Assembly: GCA_050297015.1 (NCBI GenBank)
Contig: JBNKRZ010000014.1
Span: 1 to 40,848 of the forward strand
Reading direction: 5' to 3'
Length of the DNA: 40,848 nt
From: JACKJA01 sp050297015
GTDB lineage: Bacteria > Pseudomonadota > Alphaproteobacteria > Micavibrionales > Micavibrionaceae
Positions 1 through 8,237 of the stretch are shown in pieces (within the stretch, counting starts at the first letter, position 1; each line of letters starts with the position of its first letter). The translations under genes were made by a program, and so were the position numbers. The notes below the pieces were generated by a model. That model did not search any database, was not told the DNA's origin, and saw nothing but the letters and a program-made list of their open reading frames with translations.

Positions 1-1476
1 CGCGAGCGTTATATCCTGAATTTCCTGATTAGCGCGGATTTTATCCTTTGTGGCGCTAACCACATTGAGGATTTTTCCGCGTAAAGGCAGGATAGCTTGT
101 GTTTCACGGTTTCGCCCCTGTTTGGCGGAGCCGCCGGCTGAATCGCCCTCAACGATGAAAATTTCTGTGCCCTCCGCGGCTTGACGGGAGCAATCTGCGA
201 GCTTTCCCGGTAGGCGCAGTTTGCGGGTGGCGCTTTTGCGTGCGGTGGCACGGTCTTCTTTACGGCGCTGGCGTTCTTCAGCTTTATCGATAATCGAGTC
301 GAGGAGGGTGCGGGTCGTTTGCGGGTCATTAGAGAGCCAATGGTCAAAATGATCCTTTATCGCGATGTCAACCAGACGTGTCACTTCGCTGTTTGCCAGT
401 TTTTCTTTGGTTTGCCCCTGGAATTGCGGCTCGCGGATAAATACGGAGAGCAGTACCGCCGCGCCGCCCATAACATCATCGGCGGTGATGATACCGGCTT
501 TTTTGTTGCCCGCCATCTCACCATATTGACGTAGGCCGCGGGCTATGGCTGTTCTTAGGCCCGTTTCGTGTGTCCCTCCTTGCGGTGTGGGGACGGTATT
601 GCAATAGGAGTGAATAAAGCCCTCACCATGTGTGGGCCATGATATCGCAAATTCGACGCGGCCGGCACCTTCTGGCAACTCTGCCTCTCCTGCAAAAGCT
701 GCGAGGGTGAGAAGAGGTCTTTCGTGAAGTGCTGTATTAAGGAAGTCTAGTAACCCATTGGGAAATTTAAAAACATCTTCTTCTTTTATTTTGCTCTCAG
801 CCTTTAGTAGCGCAGGAGCACATTTCCAGCGAATCTCAACACCGCGGAACAGGTATGCTTTGGAACGGGCCATTTGAAAAAGCCATGTTGGCTTTAAGCG
901 GGCTTTGCTGCCGAAAATTTCAGGGTCGGGGTGAAAATGAACCGCCGTGCCCCGCCGATTGTTTACAGCACCGAGATTTTCCAGTTTTGATGTAACGTGC
1001 CCTCGTGCGTAGGATTGCCGATAGAGTTGTTTGTTTCGTGCGACTTCGACCCACATTTCATCGGATAAGGCGTTCACTACGGATATACCAACACCGTGCA
1101 ATCCCCCAGAGGTTTGGTAAACTTTTCCGCTAAACTTTCCGCCGGAGTGCAGTGTGCTTAAAATGACTTCTAGCGCTGACTTCCCGGGGTATTTGGGGTG
1201 TTCGTCAACGGGAATGCCCCGCCCATTATCGCGAATGGTTATGGAATTGTCTTCATGTAGCTCAAACTCGATCCTGTCAGCATAACCGGCTACAGCTTCA
1301 TCCATTGCGTTATCGAGAATTTCACCAACGAGGTGGTGCAAGGCACGTTCATCTGTGCCGCCAATATACATGCCGGGGCGTTTGCGAACGGGTTCCAAGC
1401 CTTCAAGGACTTCGATATCGCTTGCTTGATATGATTTGTCAGAGGATGAGGGGGCGTTGTCAAATAAATCGCTCAT
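1..1476 (-). CDS. parE: DNA topoisomerase IV subunit B (partial, N-terminal 492 residues)
   Basis: ATP-hydrolysing subunit of topoisomerase IV, which decatenates daughter chromosomes together with ParC. The reading frame is open from an ATG at 1476 to the window edge, so the C-terminal part is missing. Seen in the translation: the GHKL ATPase fold with ELDNAMDEA-like helix (Glu52, Asn56), the DNGRGIP loop (83-89) and GGLHGVG (124-130), then the transducer domain and the start of the TOPRIM domain with EGDSAGGSAKQGR from residue 443. The N-terminal wording (RPGMYIGGTDERALHHLVGEI) is ParE-like rather than GyrB-like. It is divergent from the exported protein gene at 1619. The assignment to ParE over GyrB is from sequence style and is fairly secure. 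Confidence 0.93.
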   Translation of the reverse strand, partial: MSDLFDNAPSSSDKSYQASDIEVLEGLEPVRKRPGMYIGGTDERALHHLVGEILDNAMDEAVAGYADRIEFELHEDNSITIRDNGRGIPVDEHPKYPGKSALEVILSTLHSGGKFSGKVYQTSGGLHGVGISVVNALSDEMWVEVARNKQLYRQSYARGHVTSKLENLGAVNNRRGTAVHFHPDPEIFGSKARLKPTWLFQMARSKAYLFRGVEIRWKCAPALLKAESKIKEEDVFKFPNGLLDFLNTALHERPLLTLAAFAGEAELPEGAGRVEFAISWPTHGEGFIHSYCNTVPTPQGGTHETGLRTAIARGLRQYGEMAGNKKAGIITADDVMGGAAVLLSVFIREPQFQGQTKEKLANSEVTRLVDIAIKDHFDHWLSNDPQTTRTLLDSIIDKAEERQRRKEDRATARKSATRKLRLPGKLADCSRQAAEGTEIFIVEGDSAGGSAKQGRNRETQAILPLRGKILNVVSATKDKIRANQEIQDITLA

Positions 1477-1530
1477 TACGGCCTTTCAGCGGTTTTTTTT
1501 TTCGTGAGTAATGATATCTTAATGAAAAGA

Positions 1531-1556
1531 CGCTTTTGATAAATAGTGTAAAAGCG
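1531..1556. repeat. Perfect inverted repeat between parE and the divergent gene
   Basis: CGCTTTT at 1531-1537 and AAAAGCG at 1550-1556 are perfect complements separated by 12 bases. It lies in the 142-base divergent gap between the parE start (1476) and the next gene start (1619). It could be an operator for either gene or a weak hairpin; no T-run follows, so it is not a convincing terminator. Confidence 0.4.
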
Positions 1557-1618
1557 CCTGTTTGCAAAGGGGAAACTTTGCAGACCGTAAATGTAAAAAC
1601 TTTTATAAGTGTGTTGGT

Positions 1619-2881
1619 ATGATATTGAAATTGATAAAAATGGCTTTAGCGACGGGAATATTGCTCTGTTGTGCTCCCGGTGTGCAGGCTCAGATCCTTG
1701 ATTATAAGGAAGTAAAACCGCTCTCCCGCTACGATGTTTTATCGGATGAGCGTTTTAATGAAAAAGCTATTTTGTATAAAGGTGTTTTGGATTCTGACCC
1801 GAGTACAGCCTATGAGATCCGTTTGCCGCCGACATGGACTGCGGGGTCGACCAGTGCGTCAGCTTCCCAAGATGGTAAGGCGATGCCTTGGGAGGCAGGA
1901 GAGGATGATGATAAAGAGCGTCGCGGCGGCATTTTGGATTTGCGGGCCCGTTATTTTGGTGCGCCGTCTTTAGGTTTGCGTAGTCGTGTGGAAATTCACG
2001 TCGAAGAATTGACCCGTCTAATTTCAGCTAAGAATTGGTTTGCAAATTACGTCATCTCAAATGGTATTCCTTTGGAAGGGGTCGATATTATATCGAAAAA
2101 TAAATTGGAAGCTCTTTATGTAACTATCGACCAAGATATTTCCTATGCTGTGCGGGTGCGTTGTGAACTGAATGGTACGAAGATTATTCTGCTCTCTTAC
2201 TATACACCGGTTCAGTTTATGAAAAAGGAAAAGGTTATACAGGAAAAAGTTGTTAACTCTTTTAAATTTGAAAATCCTAAAAAGCCGTTGAGTGAGTGGC
2301 TTGTTCCTTTTTCTCTTATGGATATCATTTATTTAAGTTACCCCAAGACATGGCGTATCCCAGCGCCGCGGATTTATTCTTTTGATGATATTGAAATGAA
2401 TCTGGTTTATCTCGATGAAGGTGACGAGGATGAAAAGCGATGGGGGCAAGCCGCTCACGTACAACAAGGTGTGGTGGCTAAAACGGAAATAGGCATTAAG
2501 ATTTTATCGCATGATAGTGATAAACGTCTTGTTGATGAAGTTGAATCGTTGAAGGGTGTTCTTAAGGAAAACGGCATGGCTGTCGAAGAGGTCATCGATG
2601 TGCCGATCGGTTATGAAGTTAAGCCGAGTGTGACGTATAACCGTGTAGAGGTTTATAAGGTTGTAGGTGTCGCGCAAAAAGTTGTTGATCACGAGTTCTG
2701 GATTGCGATTTTAAGCGACGATGGTTATTTCTTTATTCTCTCCATGCTGAGCATAGGGCGTGATGCTGATTTTTCTGTTTGGGCGCGTAATCGGGAGGCT
2801 TTTGAAATTATGGTGGAAAATATTACAACAGTGCCGCCTACAGATGTTTCCCCGAAAAATCTCCGCAAAAACACCTTGTAA
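1619..2881 (+). CDS. Exported protein with two tandem related domains, function unknown
   Basis: A 420-residue protein of unrecognised family. The ATG at 1619 is chosen over the upstream TTG at 1562 because it puts a classical signal peptide at the N-terminus: basic MILKLIK, hydrophobic core, and a VQA-Q type cleavage site near residue 23-24. The mature part seems to contain two copies of one fold. Each has a 'RLPPTW' / 'SYPKTW' motif (near residues 65 and 240) and ends about 150 residues later in a hydrophobic strand pair plus a helix ending 'VVNSFKFEN' or 'MVENI'. That pattern recalls the PsbP/Mog1/DUF1795 type of domain, but this is an impression, not a match. A short acidic linker (GEDDDKER) lies in the first copy. 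It is a single transcription unit ending at the terminator at 2933. Confidence 0.72.
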   Translation: MILKLIKMALATGILLCCAPGVQAQILDYKEVKPLSRYDVLSDERFNEKAILYKGVLDSDPSTAYEIRLPPTWTAGSTSASASQDGKAMPWEAGEDDDKERRGGILDLRARYFGAPSLGLRSRVEIHVEELTRLISAKNWFANYVISNGIPLEGVDIISKNKLEALYVTIDQDISYAVRVRCELNGTKIILLSYYTPVQFMKKEKVIQEKVVNSFKFENPKKPLSEWLVPFSLMDIIYLSYPKTWRIPAPRIYSFDDIEMNLVYLDEGDEDEKRWGQAAHVQQGVVAKTEIGIKILSHDSDKRLVDEVESLKGVLKENGMAVEEVIDVPIGYEVKPSVTYNRVEVYKVVGVAQKVVDHEFWIAILSDDGYFFILSMLSIGRDADFSVWARNREAFEIMVENITTVPPTDVSPKNLRKNTL

Positions 2882-2932
2882 GGCTCCTTGTCTCTTTTAG
2901 GATATGGGATGAGATTGCAATAAAAAGGAAAA

Positions 2933-2964
2933 GGCCCCCCGTATGGGGGGCCTCTCTTTATCAT
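2933..2964. terminator. Bidirectional rho-independent terminator
   Basis: An 8-bp perfect stem (GGCCCCCC 2933-2940, GGGGGGCC 2945-2952) with a 4-base loop. T-rich sequence follows on the plus strand, and TTTTCCTTTTT follows on the minus strand. It sits between two convergent genes and can end both the exported-protein transcript and glnA. Confidence 0.85.
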
Positions 2965-2986
2965 TTTTAGCTCTGGAGTTGAAAGG

Positions 2987-4417
2987 CTATACCGAATAGT
3001 ACATTTGGAATTCTATGGGGTGTGGCATGGTTTCATATGCCGTTACCTCTTCCATCTTAAGTTCAACGTAAGCGTCAATCATATCTTTCGTGAATACATC
3101 ACCTTTTAACAGGAAGTCATAATCGGACTTAAGCGCATCCAGTGCTTCCCGCAGGTTGCTGCAAACGGTTGGTACGCCAGCCAGTTCGTCTTCCGGTAGA
3201 TCGTACAGGTTTTTATCCATCGCATCGCCAGGGTGGATTTTTTTATCAATACCGTCTAGCCCGGCCATAAGCATTGCGGCAAAGGCAAGGTAAGGGTTGG
3301 CCGTTGGGTCGGGGAAGCGGATCTCTACGCGTTTTCCTTTTGGGGATGCGGCAAACGGGATGCGGCACGAGGCCGAGCGGTTACGTTGCGAGTAAGCCAA
3401 AAGAACCGGCGCTTCAAAGCCCGGGACCAAACGCTTATAGGAGTTTGTCGAGGGGTTGGTGAAAGCATTCAATGCGCGTGCATGCTTGATAATTCCACCG
3501 ATGTAATACAATGCTTCATCTGACAGGCCGGCATATTTATCACCTGCAAAGGTTGGTTTTCCGCCTTTCCAAATAGATTGGTGACAGTGCATACCGGAAC
3601 CGTTATCGCCGTAAACGGGTTTAGGCAGGAAGGTCGCCGTTTTTCCGTAAGCGTGAGCGACATTGTGGACAACGTGTTTATAGAGCTGCAGATTATCCGC
3701 ACTGTCGACGAGGGAAGAGAACATGATCCCCAGTTCGCACTGACTCGGCGCGACTTCGTGGTGGTGCTTTTCAACCGGAACACCCATTTGTTTCATAACG
3801 GAAAGCATTTCGGCGCGAATGTCAGATAAGCTGTCGACGGGGGCTTCCGGGAAATAGCCTCCCTTGATGCCCGGACGGTGGCCGAGGTTGCCGCCTTCAT
3901 AGTCTGTGCCGCGGTTGTAGGGGCCTTCTTCGCTGTCGATGCTGTAGCCGACATGGTTCATGTCGACATTAATCTTAACGTCTTCAAATACGAAGAATTC
4001 CGCTTCCGGGCCGAAATAGGCCGTATCGCCGTGACCGCTGTCTTTCAAATATTTTTCCGCAGCCAATGCTATGGAACGCGGGCAGCGGTGATAGGCATCA
4101 CCCGTTTTGGGCTCTACGACCGTGCAGAAGACTTTGAGCGTCGGCTGCGCGGCAAAGGGGTCGATACATGTTGATGTTACATCGGGAACCAAAAGCATGT
4201 CGGATTCGTTAATGGCTTTCCATCCGGCAATGGAGGAACCGTCAATGAATATCCCATCTTCCATCATATCCTTGTCGATCGAATCGACGTGTTGGGCCGT
4301 GTGTTGCCATTTACCGCGTAAATCTGTGAAGTTGAAATCGACATATTGGATTTCTTGCTCTTCCAGCACTTTCATGAATTCAGCAACATTTTTAATTTTC
4401 AGAGGAGTGTCAGACAT
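2987..4417 (-). CDS. glnA: Glutamine synthetase type I
   Basis: Makes glutamine from glutamate, ammonia and ATP; cytoplasmic dodecamer and the main entry point of ammonia. The 476-residue length and sequence fit GSI throughout: the beta-grasp N-domain with DLRGKWQH, catalytic-domain GPEAEFF and NGSGMHCHQS, the ATP-binding NRSASCRIP region, and the C-terminal YYSV. Tyr405 in KNLYDLP corresponds to the adenylylated Tyr397 of the E. coli enzyme, so control by GlnE-type adenylylation is likely. In many alphaproteobacteria glnB lies just upstream of glnA; here it does not, and a tRNA-His gene and an opposite-strand nnrD occupy the upstream side. A repeated half-site array lies 33-60 bases before the start codon. 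Terminates at the hairpin near 2933. Confidence 0.98.
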   Translation of the reverse strand: MSDTPLKIKNVAEFMKVLEEQEIQYVDFNFTDLRGKWQHTAQHVDSIDKDMMEDGIFIDGSSIAGWKAINESDMLLVPDVTSTCIDPFAAQPTLKVFCTVVEPKTGDAYHRCPRSIALAAEKYLKDSGHGDTAYFGPEAEFFVFEDVKINVDMNHVGYSIDSEEGPYNRGTDYEGGNLGHRPGIKGGYFPEAPVDSLSDIRAEMLSVMKQMGVPVEKHHHEVAPSQCELGIMFSSLVDSADNLQLYKHVVHNVAHAYGKTATFLPKPVYGDNGSGMHCHQSIWKGGKPTFAGDKYAGLSDEALYYIGGIIKHARALNAFTNPSTNSYKRLVPGFEAPVLLAYSQRNRSASCRIPFAASPKGKRVEIRFPDPTANPYLAFAAMLMAGLDGIDKKIHPGDAMDKNLYDLPEDELAGVPTVCSNLREALDALKSDYDFLLKGDVFTKDMIDAYVELKMEEVTAYETMPHPIEFQMYYSV

Positions 4418-4446
4418 TTTTTAAAAGCCCTTTTCGTTGATCGATT

Positions 4447-4477
4447 TGTTATGCGCGAACCGCATATCTGTTATGCG
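4447..4477. promoter_or_regulatory. Three alternating half-sites in the glnA leader
   Basis: TATGCG (4450-4455), CGCATA (4461-4466) and TATGCG (4472-4477) are each separated by exactly 5 bases, giving an 11-bp period. The outer copies are part of a 9-base direct repeat TGTTATGCG. The middle copy can pair with either neighbour, so at RNA level two mutually exclusive hairpins are possible. At DNA level it looks like an operator array with one helical turn per half-site. Position is 33-60 bases upstream of the glnA start. Confidence 0.55.
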
Positions 4478-4607
4478 ATTTCCGCCGTTCATTAGCATGC
4501 TTTGAAATACGAGTCTATAAAATGTCGTAATTTTTCCTATCTTTTTAGCGGAGAACTCTTGACCTGAATAGGAAAAAAAGAGTACTACCATGCGATCTTG
4601 ATTTTGT

Positions 4608-4683
4608 GGCGGCTGTAGCTCAGTGGTAGAGCACTCGGTTGTGGTCCGGGCTGTCGTGGGTTCGATCCCCATCAGCCGCCCCA
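4608..4683 (+). tRNA. tRNA-His (GUG)
   Basis: Complete cloverleaf with the extra 5' G at position -1 (4608), typical of tRNA-His, acceptor stem GCGGCUG/CAGCCGC, anticodon GTG at 4641-4643, T-arm GTGGG-TTCGATC-CCCAT and encoded CCA (4681-4683). It stands alone between the divergent glnA and nnrD. Confidence 0.97.
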
Positions 4684-4767
4684 TTATCCCTTTCAAGGAC
4701 GTTCATTCATATTCGCAGATGATAAAAAATACTATGAACCCGCCGTGCCTCGGCGTAGGGTTTATAC

Positions 4768-5622
4768 ATGACATGTGAGTACCATGAAAATACCCCGGAT
4801 TTATGGGGCACGAAGCTGCCTTATCCACCGGCACATAACGGACATAAATATGACCGTGGGCATGTCTTGATGCTTGGCGGGGCGTCCCATATGACGGGCG
4901 CGATTCGTATGGCGGCAGCGGCGGCGATGCGTGTGGGGGCGGGGCTGTGCACGATCGTGACGGGCAAGGACAGCCTCCCCGCTTATCAGAGGGATGATGC
5001 CGCACCACATATATTGTACAGATTAGCGGATAATCGTGCGCTGTTCCCTGAGTTTTTTTCTGATGATGAACGTTTGAGTGCGGCATTGCTGGGACCGGGG
5101 GCGGGGCTTGATGAGCCTGTATCCCTGAAGCGGGCTGTTTTAGGAACATTGGTAACCGGGAAACCCGTAGTTTTGGACGCCGATGCATTGTCTGTATTTG
5201 CGGATGAGCCGGAAACGCTTATTGAGGCGCTGCACGAAAATTGTGTGCTGACGCCGCATGAGGGCGAGTTTACGCGTGTGTTTCCTTATATCGCCGGGCA
5301 GGGAAGTCGGTTGGAGCAAGCGCAGAAGGCGGCGGCGGACAGTGGTGCTATTCTTGTCCTTAAAGGGGCGGAGACGCTTATAGCCGCGTTGGGACGGGTC
5401 CCTCTGGTGAACAAACATGCGAGCCCGTGGCTGGCGACGGCGGGGGCAGGGGACGTCCTGGCGGGGATGATTGCCGGGCTTTTGGGGCAAGGGATGAAGC
5501 CCTTTGATGCCGCCTCTGCCGCGGTTTGGATGCATGGTGAGGCGGCTTTGCGCTTTGGCGTGGGTCTGACGGCTCCAGATATAATTGATGAAATTCCGGG
5601 TGTTTTGCGGGATTTCACTTGA
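4768..5622 (+). CDS. nnrD: ADP-dependent NAD(P)HX dehydratase, stand-alone
   Basis: Repairs hydrated NADH/NADPH (NADHX, NADPHX) by an ADP- or ATP-driven dehydration. The 284 residues cover only the dehydratase (YjeF C-terminal, ribokinase-like) domain: GHVLMLGGASHMTGAIRMA at 31-49, LLGPGAG at 108-113, VLDADAL at 135-141, LTPHEGEF at 161-168 and the TAGAGDVLAG nucleotide/anion-hole motif with Asp229. Many bacteria fuse an N-terminal epimerase domain (NnrE); that half is missing and no separate epimerase gene is visible in the window. The start ATG at 4768 has only a weak upstream GTAGGG. In related genomes this gene often runs with glnB-glnA; here it points away from glnA. The name nnrD is by family. 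Confidence 0.9.
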   Translation: MTCEYHENTPDLWGTKLPYPPAHNGHKYDRGHVLMLGGASHMTGAIRMAAAAAMRVGAGLCTIVTGKDSLPAYQRDDAAPHILYRLADNRALFPEFFSDDERLSAALLGPGAGLDEPVSLKRAVLGTLVTGKPVVLDADALSVFADEPETLIEALHENCVLTPHEGEFTRVFPYIAGQGSRLEQAQKAAADSGAILVLKGAETLIAALGRVPLVNKHASPWLATAGAGDVLAGMIAGLLGQGMKPFDAASAAVWMHGEAALRFGVGLTAPDIIDEIPGVLRDFT

Positions 5623-5665
5623 AATCCTCTTCATTTTCTGCTTTTTGAGGGGCTGGTTTTGCTGT

Positions 5666-5750
5666 GCGGGTGTGGCGGAATGGTAGACGCGCTGGTTTTA
5701 GGTACCAGTGGCTTTATGCCGTGGGGGTTCAAGTCCCTTCACCCGCACCA
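5666..5750 (+). tRNA. tRNA-Leu (UAG)
   Basis: Class II tRNA with a long variable arm. Acceptor GCGGGTG/CACCCGC, anticodon TAG at 5699-5701 in loop TTTAGGT, T-arm GTTCAAG, and encoded CCA. It directly precedes tig. Confidence 0.97.
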
Positions 5751-5788
5751 GAACCAAAATTTATTTAATGTGAAGGTTAAAGAAAACG

Positions 5789-7252
5789 ATGCAAATTAAA
5801 GAACTAAAAAGCGAAGGTCTGAATTATGAGTACGAAGTCACGGTTAAGGCCGCTGATATCGACAAACATGTTGATGCAAAGCTGCAAGACTATGGCAAGA
5901 CTATGAAACTGCCGGGCTTTCGTCCAGGTAAGGTGCCGCTTGATATCCTGAAGCAACGCTACGGCAAGGCTGTTCTGGGTGAGGTTCTGGAGTCTGCCGT
6001 TAATGAGAATACGGCGAAGGTTCTGAAGGATAAGAATTTGCGCCCGGCCTTGCAGCCGAAGATCGAAGTTAAAGAATTCGATGAGGGCAAAGATCTGACC
6101 TATACGATGGCGGTTGAAGTTATGCCGGAATTTGACGTTATGGACGTTAAAACGCTGAAACTGGAAAAGCCGGTGACGAAAGCTGACAAAAAGGCCGTTG
6201 ATGAGGCGTTGGAGCGTATTGCTTCTCAGCGTAAAGACAGCGCGCCGATCGAAGGTAAGCGCGGGGCTAAAGAAGGCGATATTCTCGTTATTGATTTCCA
6301 CGGCCGCACGGCAAAAGACGACAAAGCGCATGAGGGCATGCACGCCCACGGCCATCATCTGGAGCTGGGCAGCGGGCAGTTTATTCCGGGCTTCGAAGAT
6401 CAATTGACCGGTAAAAAAGCCGGTGAGAAGGTTGAGGTCAAGGTGACGTTCCCGGAAGAATATCATGCTGCGGAATTGGCGGGTGAAGAGGCGATCTTTG
6501 ATGTGGAAATCCACGAAATTCGTGAGGCCAAGCCGGTTGAGATCAACGATGAATTCGCGCAATCTCTGGGGCTGGATGATGAAAAAGCCTTGCGCGCGGC
6601 GGTTGAAGAGCAAATTCAGGGTGAATATGATTCCTTAAGCCGTATGCGTGTGAAGCGTGCTTTGTTGGATGCTTTGGATGATGCTCATGATTTTCCCGTG
6701 CCGGAAGGTATGATGGAGCTGGAGCTGTCTAACGTTAAGCAACAAGTTACAATGGATCGCCAAGCTGATGTAAAAGACGGTAAGCTGGAGCTGACGAAGG
6801 ATGAGGAAGAAGAGCTGGAGGCGATTGCCGGGCGTCGTGTGCGTTTGGGCATGATCCTTTCCGAGATTGGAAACGCTAACAATATCCAGATCAGCGATCA
6901 GGAATTACAGCGTGCTGTTATTTCCGAAGCTCAGAAATATCCAGGCCAGGAAGCCCAAGTCTTTGAATACTACAAAAGCAACCGCGAGGCTCTAGAAGCT
7001 TTGCGCGCGCCGGTATTTGAAGAAAAGGTTGTGGATTTCATTCTGGAGCTGGCAGAGGTTAAGGATAAGGCTGTCTCTCTTGATGAGTTGACGGCTGAGG
7101 ATGAAGACGAATCTTACAAGGGTAAGAAAAAGAAACCAGCAGCCAAGAAGCCAGCGGCGAAGAAAACCGCAGCCAAGAAGGCCGATGACAAGCCTGCTGA
7201 GAAGAAACCAGCCGCCAAAAAGAAAGCCCCGGCGAAAAAGACATCTAAATAA
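5789..7252 (+). CDS. tig: Trigger factor with basic Lys/Ala/Pro tail
   Basis: Ribosome-associated chaperone and peptidyl-prolyl isomerase acting on nascent chains at the exit tunnel. Seen: the ribosome-binding signature GFRPGKVP at 43-50 in the N-domain, a central FKBP-type PPIase domain (about 150-245, including the ELGSGQFIPGFEDQL stretch), and a helical C-terminal chaperone domain. From about residue 444 to 487 the protein ends in a low-complexity tail made almost only of Lys, Ala and Pro, resembling histone H1-type tails. The total is longer than the approximately 430 residues usual in E. coli because of this tail. Such tails occur in other alphaproteobacterial trigger factors as I recall. 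A hairpin terminator follows at 7283, so tig may be monocistronic. Confidence 0.96.
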   Translation: MQIKELKSEGLNYEYEVTVKAADIDKHVDAKLQDYGKTMKLPGFRPGKVPLDILKQRYGKAVLGEVLESAVNENTAKVLKDKNLRPALQPKIEVKEFDEGKDLTYTMAVEVMPEFDVMDVKTLKLEKPVTKADKKAVDEALERIASQRKDSAPIEGKRGAKEGDILVIDFHGRTAKDDKAHEGMHAHGHHLELGSGQFIPGFEDQLTGKKAGEKVEVKVTFPEEYHAAELAGEEAIFDVEIHEIREAKPVEINDEFAQSLGLDDEKALRAAVEEQIQGEYDSLSRMRVKRALLDALDDAHDFPVPEGMMELELSNVKQQVTMDRQADVKDGKLELTKDEEEELEAIAGRRVRLGMILSEIGNANNIQISDQELQRAVISEAQKYPGQEAQVFEYYKSNREALEALRAPVFEEKVVDFILELAEVKDKAVSLDELTAEDEDESYKGKKKKPAAKKPAAKKTAAKKADDKPAEKKPAAKKKAPAKKTSK

Positions 7253-7282
7253 GTTTGCGTACTTTTAATTAAGGCTCTTGAA

Positions 7283-7317
7283 CAAACCGTATCAGCTAAG
7301 GTACGGTTTGTTTGTTT
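7283..7317 (+). terminator. Terminator-like hairpin after tig
   Basis: CAAACCGTA (7283-7291) and TACGGTTTG (7302-7310) form a perfect 9-bp stem with a 10-base loop, followed by TTTGTTT. It separates tig from clpP. The interrupted T-run makes it a moderate terminator. Confidence 0.65.
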
Positions 7318-7370
7318 ATGGCCCACTTGATTCTTTTAAGACAAACACAAACATAAAAGCAGGACTGACA

Positions 7371-8015
7371 ATGAGCGAACGTGATCCGATTGAAGTATAT
7401 AATTCCCACCTTGTTCCTACGGTGATTGAACAGACAAACCGCGGGGAGCGAGCGTTTGATATCTATTCCCGTTTGCTTAAGGAGCGTATTATTTTCTTGA
7501 GCGGAGAAGTGAACGACTATGTGTCATCTTTGATTTGTGCGCAGTTGTTGTTCCTCGAGTCGGAAAATCCGAAAAAGGATATTTCCTTTTATATTAATTC
7601 GCCCGGCGGTGTTGTGACCTCCGGTCTTGCGATGTACGATACGATGCAATACATCAAGCCGGACGTTTCGACTGTGTGTCTGGGGCAGGCAGCCTCTATG
7701 GGGTCTTTGTTGATGACGGCCGGGGCTGCGGGTAAGCGTTATGCACTGCCGCATGCGCGCATCATGATCCACCAGCCGCATGGCGGGGCGCAGGGACAAG
7801 CCTCTGATATTGAAATTCAGGCTAAGGAAATCCTGCGTTTACGTTCTAAATTGAACGATATCTACGTCAAACACACGGGGCAAAAGCTGACAACCATTGA
7901 AAAAGCGATGGATCGTGATAACTTTATGTCCGCTGAAGAAGCCAAAGAGTTTGGTCTGATTGATGAAGTGGCGAGTATGCGCCCCGATTCACCTGACAAA
8001 GAAGATAAGAAGTAA
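7371..8015 (+). CDS. clpP: ATP-dependent Clp protease proteolytic subunit
   Basis: Serine peptidase that forms the double-ring chamber fed by Clp ATPases. The start ATG at 7371 gives 214 residues, starting MSERDPIEVY, and matches the family length; an upstream in-frame ATG at 7278 lies within the tig terminator and is not favoured. The catalytic triad is visible as Ser109 (GQAASMGS), His134 (ARIMIHQPHGG) and Asp183 (MDRDNFMS). The oxyanion-region NSPGG is at 76-80. In the usual alphaproteobacterial order clpX follows at once; here only 222 bases separate clpP from lon and no clpX is present, so the partner ATPase must be encoded elsewhere if it exists. Confidence 0.97.
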   Translation: MSERDPIEVYNSHLVPTVIEQTNRGERAFDIYSRLLKERIIFLSGEVNDYVSSLICAQLLFLESENPKKDISFYINSPGGVVTSGLAMYDTMQYIKPDVSTVCLGQAASMGSLLMTAGAAGKRYALPHARIMIHQPHGGAQGQASDIEIQAKEILRLRSKLNDIYVKHTGQKLTTIEKAMDRDNFMSAEEAKEFGLIDEVASMRPDSPDKEDKK

Positions 8016-8186
8016 GAGAGCCTGTCTGTTTGATTAGACCCGCTTTTTATTCTTTCCCGTTCTTTGTCCTTGGACTTTTTGATGTGTGTGCTTTTATTTT
8101 ATGGGGCTGCGCTAGATAGAGGGCATTGTATCTTTTGGCAATAACCTCTTAACCGAATTCCCTTATAGTGGAAAAGAGTGGGTTTT

Positions 8187-8217
8187 TTGGCCTCGTGGGT
8201 ATCTTATAAATTATAAT
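8187..8217 (+). promoter_or_regulatory. Possible lon promoter
   Basis: A perfect TATAAT -10 box at 8212-8217 lies 20 bases before the lon start. The best -35 candidate, TTGGCC (8187-8192), is at a long 19-base spacing, so the promoter call is weak. The surrounding 30 bases are very AT-rich compared with the genes. No convincing heat-shock type promoter was recognised. Confidence 0.3.
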
Positions 8218-8237
8218 AATTAAAGAGATGACAGATT

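Noticed and set aside
4418..4607. Sigma-54/NtrC control elements upstream of glnA
   Set aside because: No TGGC-N7-TGC type element could be found on the glnA strand in this interval.
4421..4696. 91-codon minus-strand frame covering tRNA-His
   Set aside because: Includes the reverse complement of the tRNA, a common source of false ORFs.
5804..6613. 269-codon open frame antisense to tig
   Set aside because: Mirror frame of the trigger factor gene with no ribosome site or motif.
7278..7370. N-terminal extension of ClpP from an upstream ATG
   Set aside because: The extra 31 codons run through the tig terminator hairpin and do not resemble a ClpP propeptide; the ATG at 7371 fits family length.
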